NCBI GenBank assembly: GCA_963819695.1
Contig: CAWFXD010000002.1
Coordinates: 682,001 to 746,000 of the forward strand
DNA: 64,000 nucleotides
Direction of reading: 5' to 3'
Origin: DASZIT01 sp963819695
Lineage (GTDB): Bacteria > Actinomycetota > Acidimicrobiia > Acidimicrobiales > RAAP-2
Every line of letters begins with the position of its first letter. Positions within the stretch are counted from its first letter, which is position 1. Made by a program: the position numbers and the translations under genes. Positions 54,765-63,000 of this stretch are shown piece after piece. The notes under the pieces are model-generated. The model did not search any database and was not told the DNA's origin. It worked only from the letters and a program-made list of their open reading frames with translations.

Positions 54765-55430
54765 TCAGTGGTCCCGGGGGCGGAACTTCGTCAGCGCACC
54801 CTCCAACTCCGACAGCGAATCGAGCCGGATATCGGCCTTGGCCGCCTCGGTCCATCCCGCGTGGGTGATGCCCCAGGGCCCCCGCCTCAGGTGCACCGCC
54901 ACCATCCCGGCCCGGCGGGCGGGCAACACGTCGTTGTCGACCCGATCGCCGACATAGGCGATGCGGCTGGCCGGAGCGCCGAGTTCCTGTTTCATGCGGG
55001 CAAAGAACGCCGGGTCAGGTTTCGCGACCCCCCACTCGTCCGAGGTGGCAGTCAACTCCACCGGAAGCTTCGCCATGAACCGGGAAGCCGACGCGGTCTG
55101 GTTCCCGATCACTGCCAACCGGTAGCCGGACGCCTTGAGCGCCAACAGAGTCGGCAAGGCATCCGGGTAGAGGTCGGATTCCTCGAACGTCCACGGGTAC
55201 CCCGCCGCGAGTTTCTTGACGATCTCGGTCTCCAGGTCGAAGTCGGGGCGGAAATACCCGAAGACGTCGGCGTGGGGCCGTCGATCGGCAATGACCGAAC
55301 CCAGGACGGCGAAAAAGGTCAATCGGGGGACCCCCAGGAAGTCAGCCCAGCGCCCCCAATTCTCGGTCTCGTCGACCAGCGTCTCGCCGAGGTCGAAGGC
55401 CAGCCACTCCACCGCTCGGTCGTCGGCCAC
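54765..55430 (-). CDS. HAD-family hydrolase
   Basis: A 221-residue haloacid-dehalogenase-type phosphatase. Motif I is LAFDLGETLVDETENWGRWA: the nucleophile Asp is present, while the second position has Glu (DLGET) rather than the usual Asp (DxDxT/V), as in some HAD subgroups. Motif II is LAVIGNQTASASRFMA, motif III the Lys in EWGVAKPDPAFFARM, and motif IV IAYVGDRVDNDVLPARRAGM. The cap is of type C1. Such proteins act on small phosphates; substrate undetermined. A GTG or ATG at 55430 starts it. No operon partner is obvious. Confidence 0.86.
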   Translation of the reverse strand: MADDRAVEWLAFDLGETLVDETENWGRWADFLGVPRLTFFAVLGSVIADRRPHADVFGYFRPDFDLETEIVKKLAAGYPWTFEESDLYPDALPTLLALKASGYRLAVIGNQTASASRFMAKLPVELTATSDEWGVAKPDPAFFARMKQELGAPASRIAYVGDRVDNDVLPARRAGMVAVHLRRGPWGITHAGWTEAAKADIRLDSLSELEGALTKFRPRDH

Positions 55431-55520
55431 CTCCCGACTCTTGCCGGTAGGGAGGCCGCCGGCAAACGGTGGCGACCCTCTGCCGGTCCCCGGCCAACCC
55501 CGCCAGGGTTGATCCGGAGA

Positions 55521-55766
55521 TCAGGAGGGGGCCGGGGAAGGTCCGGCCGCCGGGGCGGTGGCGGTGGCGCTACTGGAAATCGGCATTGCGTGGAGATTGT
55601 CGGACTCCAACACCCCGGCCCCGATCACCGCGCCGACCAGCGCGAACATCGCGGCGAGGGTGGCGACGCCCTTCCACACCCGCGGCGGCTCGAAGGGCTC
55701 TCTGCCGAGCCCGTGGCCCGGGATGTCGGCTGCTTCGCTGGGTAGTGGCGTCGGGTAGTTGGCCAT
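55521..55766 (-). CDS. Small single-span membrane protein
   Basis: An 81-residue frame from ATG 55766: MANYPTPLPSEAADIPGHGL, then an amphipathic segment REPFEPPRVWKGV, one clear helix ATLAAMFALVGAVIGAGVL, and an outward-facing Ala/Pro/Ser-rich tail. The N-in topology and low-complexity exported end fit a small envelope protein. I do not recognise a family. It sits alone between the HAD gene and a tiny frame on the other strand. Confidence 0.5.
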   Translation of the reverse strand: MANYPTPLPSEAADIPGHGLGREPFEPPRVWKGVATLAAMFALVGAVIGAGVLESDNLHAMPISSSATATAPAAGPSPAPS

Positions 55767-55885
55767 GATCCCAGCATCGGACCGGTGCCTAAGAAAACGG
55801 TATGGAGCGCATATGAGTCGGCGAAGAATCCGGCAATTCCGGCGCCCGCATCCGCCGGTCGCATCCCGGCAGGTAACGTCAGGGC

Positions 55886-56005
55886 ATGTCAGATCGTTCG
55901 CGCAAGCTCGTCAAACCGGCGGCAGCCGTCACCATCGTGGCCACCATGGCCAGCGTCTGGTGGTTCGCCCTCCGGCCCCGGCGCAAGATCAAGCTCGACA
56001 AATAG
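55886..56005 (+). CDS. 39-residue membrane peptide
   Basis: ATG 55886 opens MSDRSRKLVKPAAAVTIVAT, then MASVWWFALRPRRKIKLDK and a TAG stop. It has a basic start, one hydrophobic helix with a WW pair, and a strongly basic tail, a typical small membrane-peptide layout. AGGG lies 4-7 bases upstream. The composition matches neighbouring genes and the frame sits in a region with no other gene. It is below usual gene-finder limits. The function is unknown. Confidence 0.45.
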   Translation: MSDRSRKLVKPAAAVTIVATMASVWWFALRPRRKIKLDK

Positions 56006-56045
56006 CCAGCTCGGGCACCGCCGCGCACCGCCGTGAGCCCGGCGG

Positions 56046-56828
56046 TCAGCCCACCAGGGCGGGAACAGCCTCCCCGATCGGCGCCCGCACCACCGCATCG
56101 GCCATGGAGTCGAACCCCGTCTCCTCGCCGTTGACGATCACCAGGGCGGCACCGTTCTCACGGGCGATGGGCACCAGTCCGGCGGCCGGGAACACCCCCA
56201 GGCTCGAGCCGATGGCCAGCATCAGGTCGCACCCGGAAGCCGCCCGGGTGGCTCTCCGCAGGTCCTCGACCACCAGGTCCTGGCCGAAACTGATGGTGGC
56301 TGACTTGAGGATCCCACCGCACCCCCTACAGGGCGGATCCTCTTCGCCGGCCCGCACCCGCTCGAGGGTCTCGGCCATCGGGGAACGCCGGTCGCACGAC
56401 ATGCACATCACCTGGTGCAGGGTGCCGTGGATCTCGACGATCAGATCCGGGTGGGTGCCGGCCGCCTGGTGGAGCCCGTCGATGTTCTGGGTGACCAGGG
56501 TGTGGAGCTTCCCTGACTCCGCCAACCGGGTGAGGGCCACATGGGAGGGATTGGGCTGGGCCGCCCAGGTCGGCGAGTCGAGCCGGTTGCGCCAGGCTCG
56601 GCGCCGGATCTCGCCGTCGGCCAGGTAGGCGGACAAGGTGGCCAGCTTCTCGGCTTCGGGGTTCTTGGTCCACAACCCGTTGGGGCCCCGGAAGTCGGGG
56701 ATTCCCGAGTCGGTGGAGATGCCGGCGCCGGTCAGTACCACGACGCATTCGGCCTCGGCCAACAACCGCTGAGCGAGGCGGAGGCTGGCATCGGCTCGAG
56801 ACTCGGCACCGGTTTCCATCGGGCTCAT
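56046..56828 (-). CDS. Sirtuin (Sir2) NAD-dependent protein deacylase
   Basis: A 260-residue Sir2 enzyme that removes acyl groups from lysines using NAD. The NAD site is VVVLTGAGISTDSGIPDFRG; the catalytic region is TLVTQNIDGLHQAAGTHPDL and the base His is in IVEIHGTLHQVMC. Zinc ligands are CMSC and CRGCGG (CxxC pairs). The adenine side is LMLAIGSSLGVFPAAGLVPI and VIVNGEETGFDSMADAVV. In this type the residues after GAGIS are TDSG rather than AESG, and the Tyr/Arg pair of desuccinylases is not evident, so it resembles the deacetylase group found in actinomycetes. Start at ATG 56828; frame intact. Confidence 0.92.
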   Translation of the reverse strand: MSPMETGAESRADASLRLAQRLLAEAECVVVLTGAGISTDSGIPDFRGPNGLWTKNPEAEKLATLSAYLADGEIRRRAWRNRLDSPTWAAQPNPSHVALTRLAESGKLHTLVTQNIDGLHQAAGTHPDLIVEIHGTLHQVMCMSCDRRSPMAETLERVRAGEEDPPCRGCGGILKSATISFGQDLVVEDLRRATRAASGCDLMLAIGSSLGVFPAAGLVPIARENGAALVIVNGEETGFDSMADAVVRAPIGEAVPALVG

Positions 56829-56853
56829 CGGTTCAGCTTGGCACGACGACCGG

Positions 56854-57690
56854 TCAGTCGGCGGTGCCGGCCAGATGCCCGAGAAGACGGGGGGCGATGT
56901 CGGCCACCGAGCCGGTGGGAAGCCAGTGGGTACCTCCGACCACGGTCTCGAATTGGAACGGGCCCGAGACATGCCGGGCGCATCGCTCGGCGGCAACCCG
57001 GGTGATGAACGGGTCGGCATCCCCCCAGACGAAAAGGGTCGGGGCGGTGACCGGGCCGGTCCGGCCGCGTAGCTCGAAAGGCAGCGCCCGATACCAGTTG
57101 AGGGGTCCGGTCATCGCCCCGGGACTGACAGCCCGGCGGGCATAGCGGCACGCCGAATCCTCGTCCAGGCCGGTCCGGCGCAGCTGGGCGACGAACCGCT
57201 TCTCACCGCCGCGGCTCAGGATCGCTTCGGGCAGCTTCGGGATCTGGAAGAACGCCATGTACCACGAGTGGAACGCCTGGCTGCTCCTGGTCATGGACTC
57301 CAGAAACGCCTGGAGGTGCGGCACGGACAGCGCGGTCAGGGTGCGGACCCGGTCCGGGTGGCTACCGGCCAGATACCAGGCCAGGGCGGCCCCCCAGTCG
57401 TGACCGACGACGTCAAAGCGCCGGGCGCCGGCCTCGTCGGCCAGCGCCAGGACATCCTGGGCGAGAAGGTCGAGGGTGTAGGCCCGCCGGCCGGTGGGGC
57501 GGGCGCCGGGAGAGTAGCCCCGTTGGTCGGGTGCCAACGTGCGGTAACCGCTTCCGGCCAGGGCCCCGGCCAAGGGGTCCCAGCAGTGTCGGTCCTCCGG
57601 GAACCCATGGAGCGCGATGACCACCCTGCCGTCGGTCGGGCCGGTGTCCGACACGTCAAAGGTGAGCCCGTCGCGTTCGAAGCTGTCCAC
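56854..57690 (-). CDS. Alpha/beta-hydrolase, epoxide-hydrolase/dehalogenase-like
   Basis: A 278-residue hydrolase whose nucleophile elbow is FDVVGHDWGAALAWYLAG, with Asp (GHDWG) instead of Ser, the mark of epoxide hydrolases and haloalkane dehalogenases. The oxyanion segment is VVIALHGFPEDRHCWDPLAG (HGFP/HGxP). The acid is likely in FVWGDADPFI and the His in VVGGTHWLPTGSV. A lid with conserved Tyr follows (NWYRALPFELRG). GTG 57690 gives MDSFERDGLTFDVSD. It lies 25 bases from the sirtuin gene on the same strand and may be co-transcribed. The substrate, epoxide or halide, is not decided. Confidence 0.88.
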   Translation of the reverse strand: MDSFERDGLTFDVSDTGPTDGRVVIALHGFPEDRHCWDPLAGALAGSGYRTLAPDQRGYSPGARPTGRRAYTLDLLAQDVLALADEAGARRFDVVGHDWGAALAWYLAGSHPDRVRTLTALSVPHLQAFLESMTRSSQAFHSWYMAFFQIPKLPEAILSRGGEKRFVAQLRRTGLDEDSACRYARRAVSPGAMTGPLNWYRALPFELRGRTGPVTAPTLFVWGDADPFITRVAAERCARHVSGPFQFETVVGGTHWLPTGSVADIAPRLLGHLAGTAD

Positions 57691-57880
57691 GGTGCGATCC
57701 TTTCGGTGGGAACCGTCAGATGGTGTTCGGCCGCTCACCCTATCGGCGGTAGGTCGTCGTGAATCCGGTGGGTAGCACCGCCGGCGGACCTCCCGGATCC
57801 GCCTGGCGACCTGCCTTGCCGGTCCGGGATGTCCTCGGCCGCCCCGGCCGACCCCGGCCCTCGACCGGTAGCCTCGACCG

Positions 57881-59152
57881 GTGCCCCTGGCTTCGCTCCG
57901 GCCCCTGCGGTCACGCAACTTCGCCCTGTTGTGGTCGTCGGCGCTGATCTCCAATGTCGGGACCTGGATGCAGAGCATCGCCCTCGGTCTGCTGGTCTAC
58001 TCCCGGAGCGGCCACCAAGCCGGTTGGACCACCCTGGTCATCGCGGCCAGCTTCCTCCCGATCGGGCTGCTGGCCCCGGTCGGCGGGGCCATGGCCGACC
58101 GGTTCGATCGACGCCGGTGGTTGCAACTCACCACGTTGTTCGAAATGGCCTTTGCCACCGTGCTGACCGTGCTGGTGGCCACCGGGCACGACCAGCCGGG
58201 CCTGGTGGTCATCGTGGCCTTCTTCGGGGGTGCAGCGGGCGCCGTCGGGTTCCCCGCCTATCAGGCCATGCTTCCGGACATGGTGCCCAAAGAGGACCTC
58301 CTGGGGGCCATATCGCTGTCATCCGCCCAGTTCAACCTGGGCCGGGTGGTCGGACCGGCCGCCGCCGGCCTCACCCTCCTCCACAACGACTACACCCTGA
58401 CCTTCGCGGTCAACGCCGCGTCGTTCGCCGCGGTGGTGATCGCATTGACCCTGGTCCGGCTGCCCCCGCCGACGCCGGTGGTCGGCAACCAGGGGATGTA
58501 CCGCCGGATTGCCGACGGTGCCCGCACCGCCATGCGCGAGCCGGGGTGTCGCAGCGCCATCATCCTCATTGCGGTGGTGGCCCTGTTGGCCTCCCCGTTC
58601 ATCGCCTTGGTCACCGTGATGGCTGCCGCCTTCCACCACGGCCACCCGTTCCCGGGGGGAACTGCGTTGTTGGTCACCGCCCAGGGCATCGGCGCGGTGA
58701 TCGGCGCCATGGTGCTCCCCTCCCTGGCCGAGCAGGTCGGGCGGCGGAAGATGGTGCGCGGGGCGCTGTTCCTGTTGCCCCTGCTCCTCATCAACTACGG
58801 GCTGGCGCCGGCGCTGTGGTGGTCACTGGTGACGTTCTTGCTGGTGGGCGCCGGCTACATCGCGGTGCTGGCCGGCCTCAACACGGTGGTCCAGCTTCGG
58901 GCCCCCGAGGCGTCACGGGGCCGGGTCCTCGGGTTCTACATGATGGCCCTGGGGATCGTGTACCCGATCGGGGCGGTGATCCAGGGACAGATCGCCAACC
59001 ACATCGGGGTGCGGGCGGTGACCGTCGGGGGAGCGGTGATCCTCCTGGGCGTCCTGGTCCTGGTGGCGACGTTCCGGCCCCAACTGCTGGGCGCGTTGAG
59101 CGATGTCCCGGATGACACCTCGGAGATCGTCCCGACCGAGGAGCTGCCGTGA
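57881..59152 (+). CDS. MFS transporter (EntS-like)
   Basis: A 423-residue, 12-TM major facilitator of the EntS/MFS_3 type: RNFALLWSSALISNVGTWMQ at the start, then ASFLPIGLLAPVGGAMADRF with the A-motif variant GGAMADRFDRR, and NLGRVVGPAAAGLTLLHNDY. The second half has SLAEQVGRRKMVRGALFLLP (repeat A-motif) and APEASRGRVLGFYMMALGIV. Members export siderophores and other small molecules. The TGA stop overlaps the AMP-ligase start (GTGA), so both are translated together; the ligase might make the exported compound. Frame intact. Confidence 0.9.
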   Translation: MPLASLRPLRSRNFALLWSSALISNVGTWMQSIALGLLVYSRSGHQAGWTTLVIAASFLPIGLLAPVGGAMADRFDRRRWLQLTTLFEMAFATVLTVLVATGHDQPGLVVIVAFFGGAAGAVGFPAYQAMLPDMVPKEDLLGAISLSSAQFNLGRVVGPAAAGLTLLHNDYTLTFAVNAASFAAVVIALTLVRLPPPTPVVGNQGMYRRIADGARTAMREPGCRSAIILIAVVALLASPFIALVTVMAAAFHHGHPFPGGTALLVTAQGIGAVIGAMVLPSLAEQVGRRKMVRGALFLLPLLLINYGLAPALWWSLVTFLLVGAGYIAVLAGLNTVVQLRAPEASRGRVLGFYMMALGIVYPIGAVIQGQIANHIGVRAVTVGGAVILLGVLVLVATFRPQLLGALSDVPDDTSEIVPTEELP

Positions 59153-60537
59153 TCGGTGGACCGCCGTGGGAACCGGACGGCCCGGTCACCATCGAGGTGT
59201 TGACCCCGACCGATGCCGAGGCGGCCCAGGCCCGGGCGGCCGGCTCCCTGGCCTCGGCCGGTCTCGGCCATGGCGACCGGGTGGCATTCTGCCTTCCGTC
59301 CTCGTCGGCGCTGCTGTGCGCGGTGCTCGGGGCACTGCGGACCGGAGTCATCCCCGTACTCCTCAATGCCACCCTGCTCGAGGCCGAACGCGACCGGTTG
59401 ATCACCGACGCCTCCCCCGCCCTGGTGGTGACCGGCCCGGCCGACCTGGCCGCGTTCGATGCCGGCACCCCGGTCGAACTCGATCCCTATCCGCGGGGAC
59501 GGCCGATGCACTACACGTCGGGGACCACCGGTGAGTCCAAAGGGGTGTGGTCAGGGGTCTGGGACCGTGCCACCTCCGCCGAGGCCTTCGCCGACGAGGC
59601 CGACCTCTGGTCCTTCGGTCCCGACGACGTCCACCTGGTGTGCTCGCCGATGTACCACTCGGTGTCGGTGAGGTTCGCGGCCGGCACCCTGCTCCGAGGG
59701 GGGACCTGCGTCATCCTCGAACGGTTCCAGGCGTCCGCCGCCCTCCGGGCGCTGATGGGGGCGGCCGGCGTCACCCCGACCACCACCTTCATGGCCCCTT
59801 CGGCCCTGGCCCGGCTGCTGGCGCTCGGCCACGAGCTCCCCGACCGGTTCGACGCCCTCCGCCTGCTGGTCCACGCCGGATCGGCCTGCCCGGAGACGCT
59901 CAAGCGGAAGGCCCTCGAGCGGGTCGGCAACGGGGTGCTGTGGGAGTTCTACGGGTCCACCGAGGGGCAGTTCACCGCGTGTTCGCCGGAGGAGTGGTCG
60001 GACCATCCCGGCAGCGTGGGCCGGGCCCGCCCGGGACGGACCATCACCGTCGACGACGACGGCACCATCTGGTGCCGGCCTCCCGATTTCGGGAAGTTCG
60101 AGTACTGGCGGGACGAGGACAAGACCGCCTCGGCGTGGCGGGACGGCGCCTTCACCGTGGGCGACCTCGGCCGGCTCGATGCCGACGGCTACCTGTACCT
60201 CGACGGCCGCCGGGACGATCTGATCATCAGCGGCGGGGTCAACGTCTATCCGGCCGAGATCGAACACGTCCTCGCCGAGGTGGCCGGGGTGGCCGGGGTG
60301 GCGGTGGTCGGCCTTCCCGACGAGACCTGGGGCCAGCGGGTCTGCGCCGTCGTGGTTCCCGACACCCGCGCCGGGTTCGCCGATCCCGCCGGCTTGATCG
60401 GGGCACTCGAGGCCCATGCCGCCGCCCGGATGGCCGGGTTCAAGCGGCCCAAGCAGTATTTCGTGGTCGAGGCGCTCCCGACCACCGCCACCGGGAAGCT
60501 CCAGCGCGGTGAGGTTGCCGCCCAGCTCGGGGTTTAG
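59149..60537 (+). CDS. AMP-binding acyl-CoA ligase-like protein
   Basis: A 462-residue adenylate-forming enzyme, shorter than common acyl-CoA synthetases (about 520-550) because the N-terminal part is reduced. The P-loop is PMHYTSGTTGESKGVWSGV. Further blocks: VLWEFYGSTEGQFTACSPEE (A5, YGSTE), FTVGDLGRLDADGYLYLDGR (A7, D) and RDDLIISGGVNVYPAEIEHV (A8). The catalytic Lys is in LPTTATGKLQRGEV (A10). It therefore has all needed residues and should activate a carboxylic acid, probably to CoA. Its GTG start overlaps the MFS stop by 4 bases. The substrate is unknown. Confidence 0.88.
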   Translation: MIGGPPWEPDGPVTIEVLTPTDAEAAQARAAGSLASAGLGHGDRVAFCLPSSSALLCAVLGALRTGVIPVLLNATLLEAERDRLITDASPALVVTGPADLAAFDAGTPVELDPYPRGRPMHYTSGTTGESKGVWSGVWDRATSAEAFADEADLWSFGPDDVHLVCSPMYHSVSVRFAAGTLLRGGTCVILERFQASAALRALMGAAGVTPTTTFMAPSALARLLALGHELPDRFDALRLLVHAGSACPETLKRKALERVGNGVLWEFYGSTEGQFTACSPEEWSDHPGSVGRARPGRTITVDDDGTIWCRPPDFGKFEYWRDEDKTASAWRDGAFTVGDLGRLDADGYLYLDGRRDDLIISGGVNVYPAEIEHVLAEVAGVAGVAVVGLPDETWGQRVCAVVVPDTRAGFADPAGLIGALEAHAAARMAGFKRPKQYFVVEALPTTATGKLQRGEVAAQLGV

Positions 60538-60566
60538 GCGGCTCACCGATGAGGGAGAATCGATCC

Positions 60567-61970
60567 ATGAGCCCCAGCGACGCCGGACCCCCACTCGCCT
60601 CCGTCAACCCCGCCACCGGCGAACTGCTGCAATCCTTCGAGCCGTTCGACGCCGACGAGGTCGAGACCCGGCTGGCCTTGGCGGCCAAGGCGGCGCCCGA
60701 ATGGGCCGCCACCAGCTTCGCCGACCGGGCCCGGCTGCTGGTCACCGTGGCCGAGCACCTCGAGGCGGAGCTGCCGGACATCGCCCATCTGGTCACCACC
60801 GAGATGGGCAAGCCCTTTGCCCAGGCCAAGGGCGAGGTGGCCAAGTGCGCCAACGCCTTCCGGTGGTTCGCCGCCCATGGCGAGGGTTTTCTCACCGATG
60901 AGGAGATGCCGGTCGACGCCTCGCTGGGGCTGGTCACCTACCAGCCACTCGGACCGGTGCTTGCCATCATGCCCTGGAACTTTCCCCTGTGGCAGGTGGT
61001 GAGGTTCGCGGCCCCGGCGGTGATGGCCGGCAACGTCGGGTTGTTGAAGCACTCGCCCAACGTGAGCCGGACTTCGCTGCTGCTGGAAGATCTCTTCCGC
61101 CGGGCCGGGGCCCCGCCCGGGGTCTTCCAGTCCCTGTTGGTCGGGACCGATCAGGTGCCGGCGATCATCGCCGATCGGCGGATCAAAGCCGTGACCCTGA
61201 CCGGCAGCGTCGGCGCCGGCCGATCAGTCGGCGCCCAGGCCGGGGCCGCCATCAAGCACGTGGTCCTCGAGCTCGGCGGCAGTGATCCGTTCATCGTGCT
61301 GCCGTCGGCCGACCTGGAGCGGGCGGTATCGGTCGGGGTCCAGGCGCGGATGCAGAACACCGGGCAGTCGTGCATCGCCGCCAAGCGGTTCATCGTGCAC
61401 GAGGAGGTGGCCGACGCCTTCATCGCCGCGTTCGTGGCCCAGGTGAAGGCCCTCACCGTCGGGGACCCGTTCGACCCCGCCACCGAGGTGGGCCCGCTGG
61501 TGACCGCAATAGCCCGGGACAACATCGAGGCCCTGGTGGACGACGCCCGCGACCACGGCGCATCCATCCTCTGCGGCGGCGAGCGGATGGTCGGCCCCGA
61601 GGGCCCCGACAAGGCCGGCTTCTTCTACCTTCCGACCGTGATCGAAGGCATCACCCCCGAGATGAGGGTGGCCACCGAAGAGGTGTTCGGGCCGGTGGCC
61701 CTGGTCTTCCGGGTGGCGAGCGGCGAGGAGGCACTGGCGGTGGCCAACGGCACCGACTTCGGGCTCGGCTCCAGCGTGTGGACCAATGACCCCGACGAGC
61801 AGCAGCGGTTCGTCGCCGGGCTCGAGGCCGGCCAGGTGTTCGTGAACGGCATGGTGGTGTCGATGCCCGAGCTCCCGTTCGGCGGCATCAAGACCTCGGG
61901 GGTGGGCCGAGAGCTGTCTCAGCACGGGATCCGCGAGTTCTGCAACGTCAAGTCGGTGTGGGTGGCCTGA
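60567..61970 (+). CDS. Succinate-semialdehyde-type aldehyde dehydrogenase
   Basis: A 467-residue ALDH resembling NAD(P)-dependent succinate-semialdehyde dehydrogenases. ATG 60567 is preferred because AGGGAG at 60551-60556 precedes it. Features: LASVNPATGELLQSFEPFDA; GPVLAIMPWNFPLWQVVRFA; VTLTGSVGAGRSVGAQAGAA; VVLELGGSDPFIVLPSADLE (catalytic Glu); MQNTGQSCIAAKRFIVHEEV (nucleophile Cys); PELPFGGIKTSGVGRELSQH. It is shorter than the AMP-ligase intergenic distance would suggest a fusion, and lies 29 bases after that gene on the same strand, so they are probably one transcript. It would oxidise succinate semialdehyde or a similar short aldehyde. Confidence 0.9.
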   Translation: MSPSDAGPPLASVNPATGELLQSFEPFDADEVETRLALAAKAAPEWAATSFADRARLLVTVAEHLEAELPDIAHLVTTEMGKPFAQAKGEVAKCANAFRWFAAHGEGFLTDEEMPVDASLGLVTYQPLGPVLAIMPWNFPLWQVVRFAAPAVMAGNVGLLKHSPNVSRTSLLLEDLFRRAGAPPGVFQSLLVGTDQVPAIIADRRIKAVTLTGSVGAGRSVGAQAGAAIKHVVLELGGSDPFIVLPSADLERAVSVGVQARMQNTGQSCIAAKRFIVHEEVADAFIAAFVAQVKALTVGDPFDPATEVGPLVTAIARDNIEALVDDARDHGASILCGGERMVGPEGPDKAGFFYLPTVIEGITPEMRVATEEVFGPVALVFRVASGEEALAVANGTDFGLGSSVWTNDPDEQQRFVAGLEAGQVFVNGMVVSMPELPFGGIKTSGVGRELSQHGIREFCNVKSVWVA

Positions 61971-61972
61971 GC

Positions 61973-61996
61973 CCGGCCCACCACCCGCGGCCGGGT
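61973..61996. terminator. Possible hairpin between convergent genes
   Basis: CCCGGCC (61973-61979) can pair with GGCCGGG (61990-61996) around a 10-base loop, just after the aldehyde-dehydrogenase stop and before the stop of the opposing lysozyme-like gene. There is no T-run, so this is weak evidence for termination. Confidence 0.3.
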
Positions 61997-62003
61997 CGAC
62001 CGG

Positions 62004-62834
62004 CTACTGGGTGGAGGTGACCACGTGGTCGACGACGGGGGCCGCCGCCCAGGCTCCCGATGTCGAGGTCCAGGTGCGACCGCCGTAGGACACCGAGGTG
62101 AGGTGGTAGTTGTAGGCGTGGGCGACGGCCCAGGCAGCGATCTGCCATCCCCGTTGGGTGGTCGCCGGGGTCCCGAACGGGTTGGGGCCGAGCTCGGCGG
62201 TGGCCGCCGCCACCAGGGCGGCGTGGGTCGGTGTCGTCCCTCCGAAACTGGTGAGGTGGCAGGCAAGGCCGGCGGGGACCTCACCGGTGGTGGCGATGGC
62301 CAGGGCCTGGGCTTCGAGGGACCACTGGGCGTAGGCATCAGGGGTGGCGCTGTGCTGGACCAGCTGGGCGGCTTCGGTCACCGGGAGCGACTCCCAGCCC
62401 GGGACCTGGGCCAGATGGTCGAAGAAGGCGCCGGCGGCATAGGCCGGGTCCATGATCTGGGCGGTGGTTCCCCAACCCTGGGAGGGGCGTTGCTGGAAGA
62501 GGCCGACGGAGTCGAGGTCGCCGTAGGGGAGGTTCTGGAGCTGGGTCTCCTGGAAGGAGGTGGCCAGGGCCACGGTGGCGGCATGGTCGGGCAATCCCTT
62601 CTGCTGCCCGACGGCGGTGATGATGGCGGCGTTCTGCGCCTGGGTCGGGGTGATGGCGTAGGGGCCGCCGGCCGAGCCACTCCCGAAGGTGCACATCGAG
62701 GCCACCACCGGTGGGGTCGGTCGCCCTCCGAAGACGATGGCGGCGACTGTCCCGGCCACCCCCAGTGCCACCAGGGAGATGATGGTGACCCGGAGCCGGC
62801 GTCTGGGCGCCCTCGATCGCGATGTTCGTCTCAT
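62004..62834 (-). CDS. Secreted or membrane-anchored lysozyme-like protein
   Basis: A 276-residue protein from ATG 62834: a very basic start MRRTSRSRAPRRRLRVTIIS, one hydrophobic helix SLVALGVAGTVAAIVFGG, then an external domain. The domain has ITPTQAQNAAIITAVGQQKG, TVALATSFQETQLQNLPYGD with a Glu, and DSVGLFQQRPSQGWGTTAQI then MDPAYAAGAFFDHLAQVPGW. The motif SxxGLFQQRPSQGWG with a preceding QE recurs in secreted actinobacterial proteins with a lysozyme/transglycosylase-like fold; wall cleavage is plausible, not shown. A longer start at 62918 is less likely. The tail TSVSYGGRTWTSTSGAWAAA is novel to me. Confidence 0.75.
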   Translation of the reverse strand: MRRTSRSRAPRRRLRVTIISLVALGVAGTVAAIVFGGRPTPPVVASMCTFGSGSAGGPYAITPTQAQNAAIITAVGQQKGLPDHAATVALATSFQETQLQNLPYGDLDSVGLFQQRPSQGWGTTAQIMDPAYAAGAFFDHLAQVPGWESLPVTEAAQLVQHSATPDAYAQWSLEAQALAIATTGEVPAGLACHLTSFGGTTPTHAALVAAATAELGPNPFGTPATTQRGWQIAAWAVAHAYNYHLTSVSYGGRTWTSTSGAWAAAPVVDHVVTSTQ

Positions 62835-63000
62835 GGTTGGCAGGGGCCGGCTTTCTCGGTCGCTTGTCGTTCGGGGCGATGGACTGACGGGCGAGCCGGC
62901 CGGCATGAAGCTTCTCATCTCGAAGGGCCGCGGACCCGTCAGGGCCCGGTCGAGACGCCGCGGTGTTCGATCCGGGGCCCGGTTGCGTAAGACTGCACCG

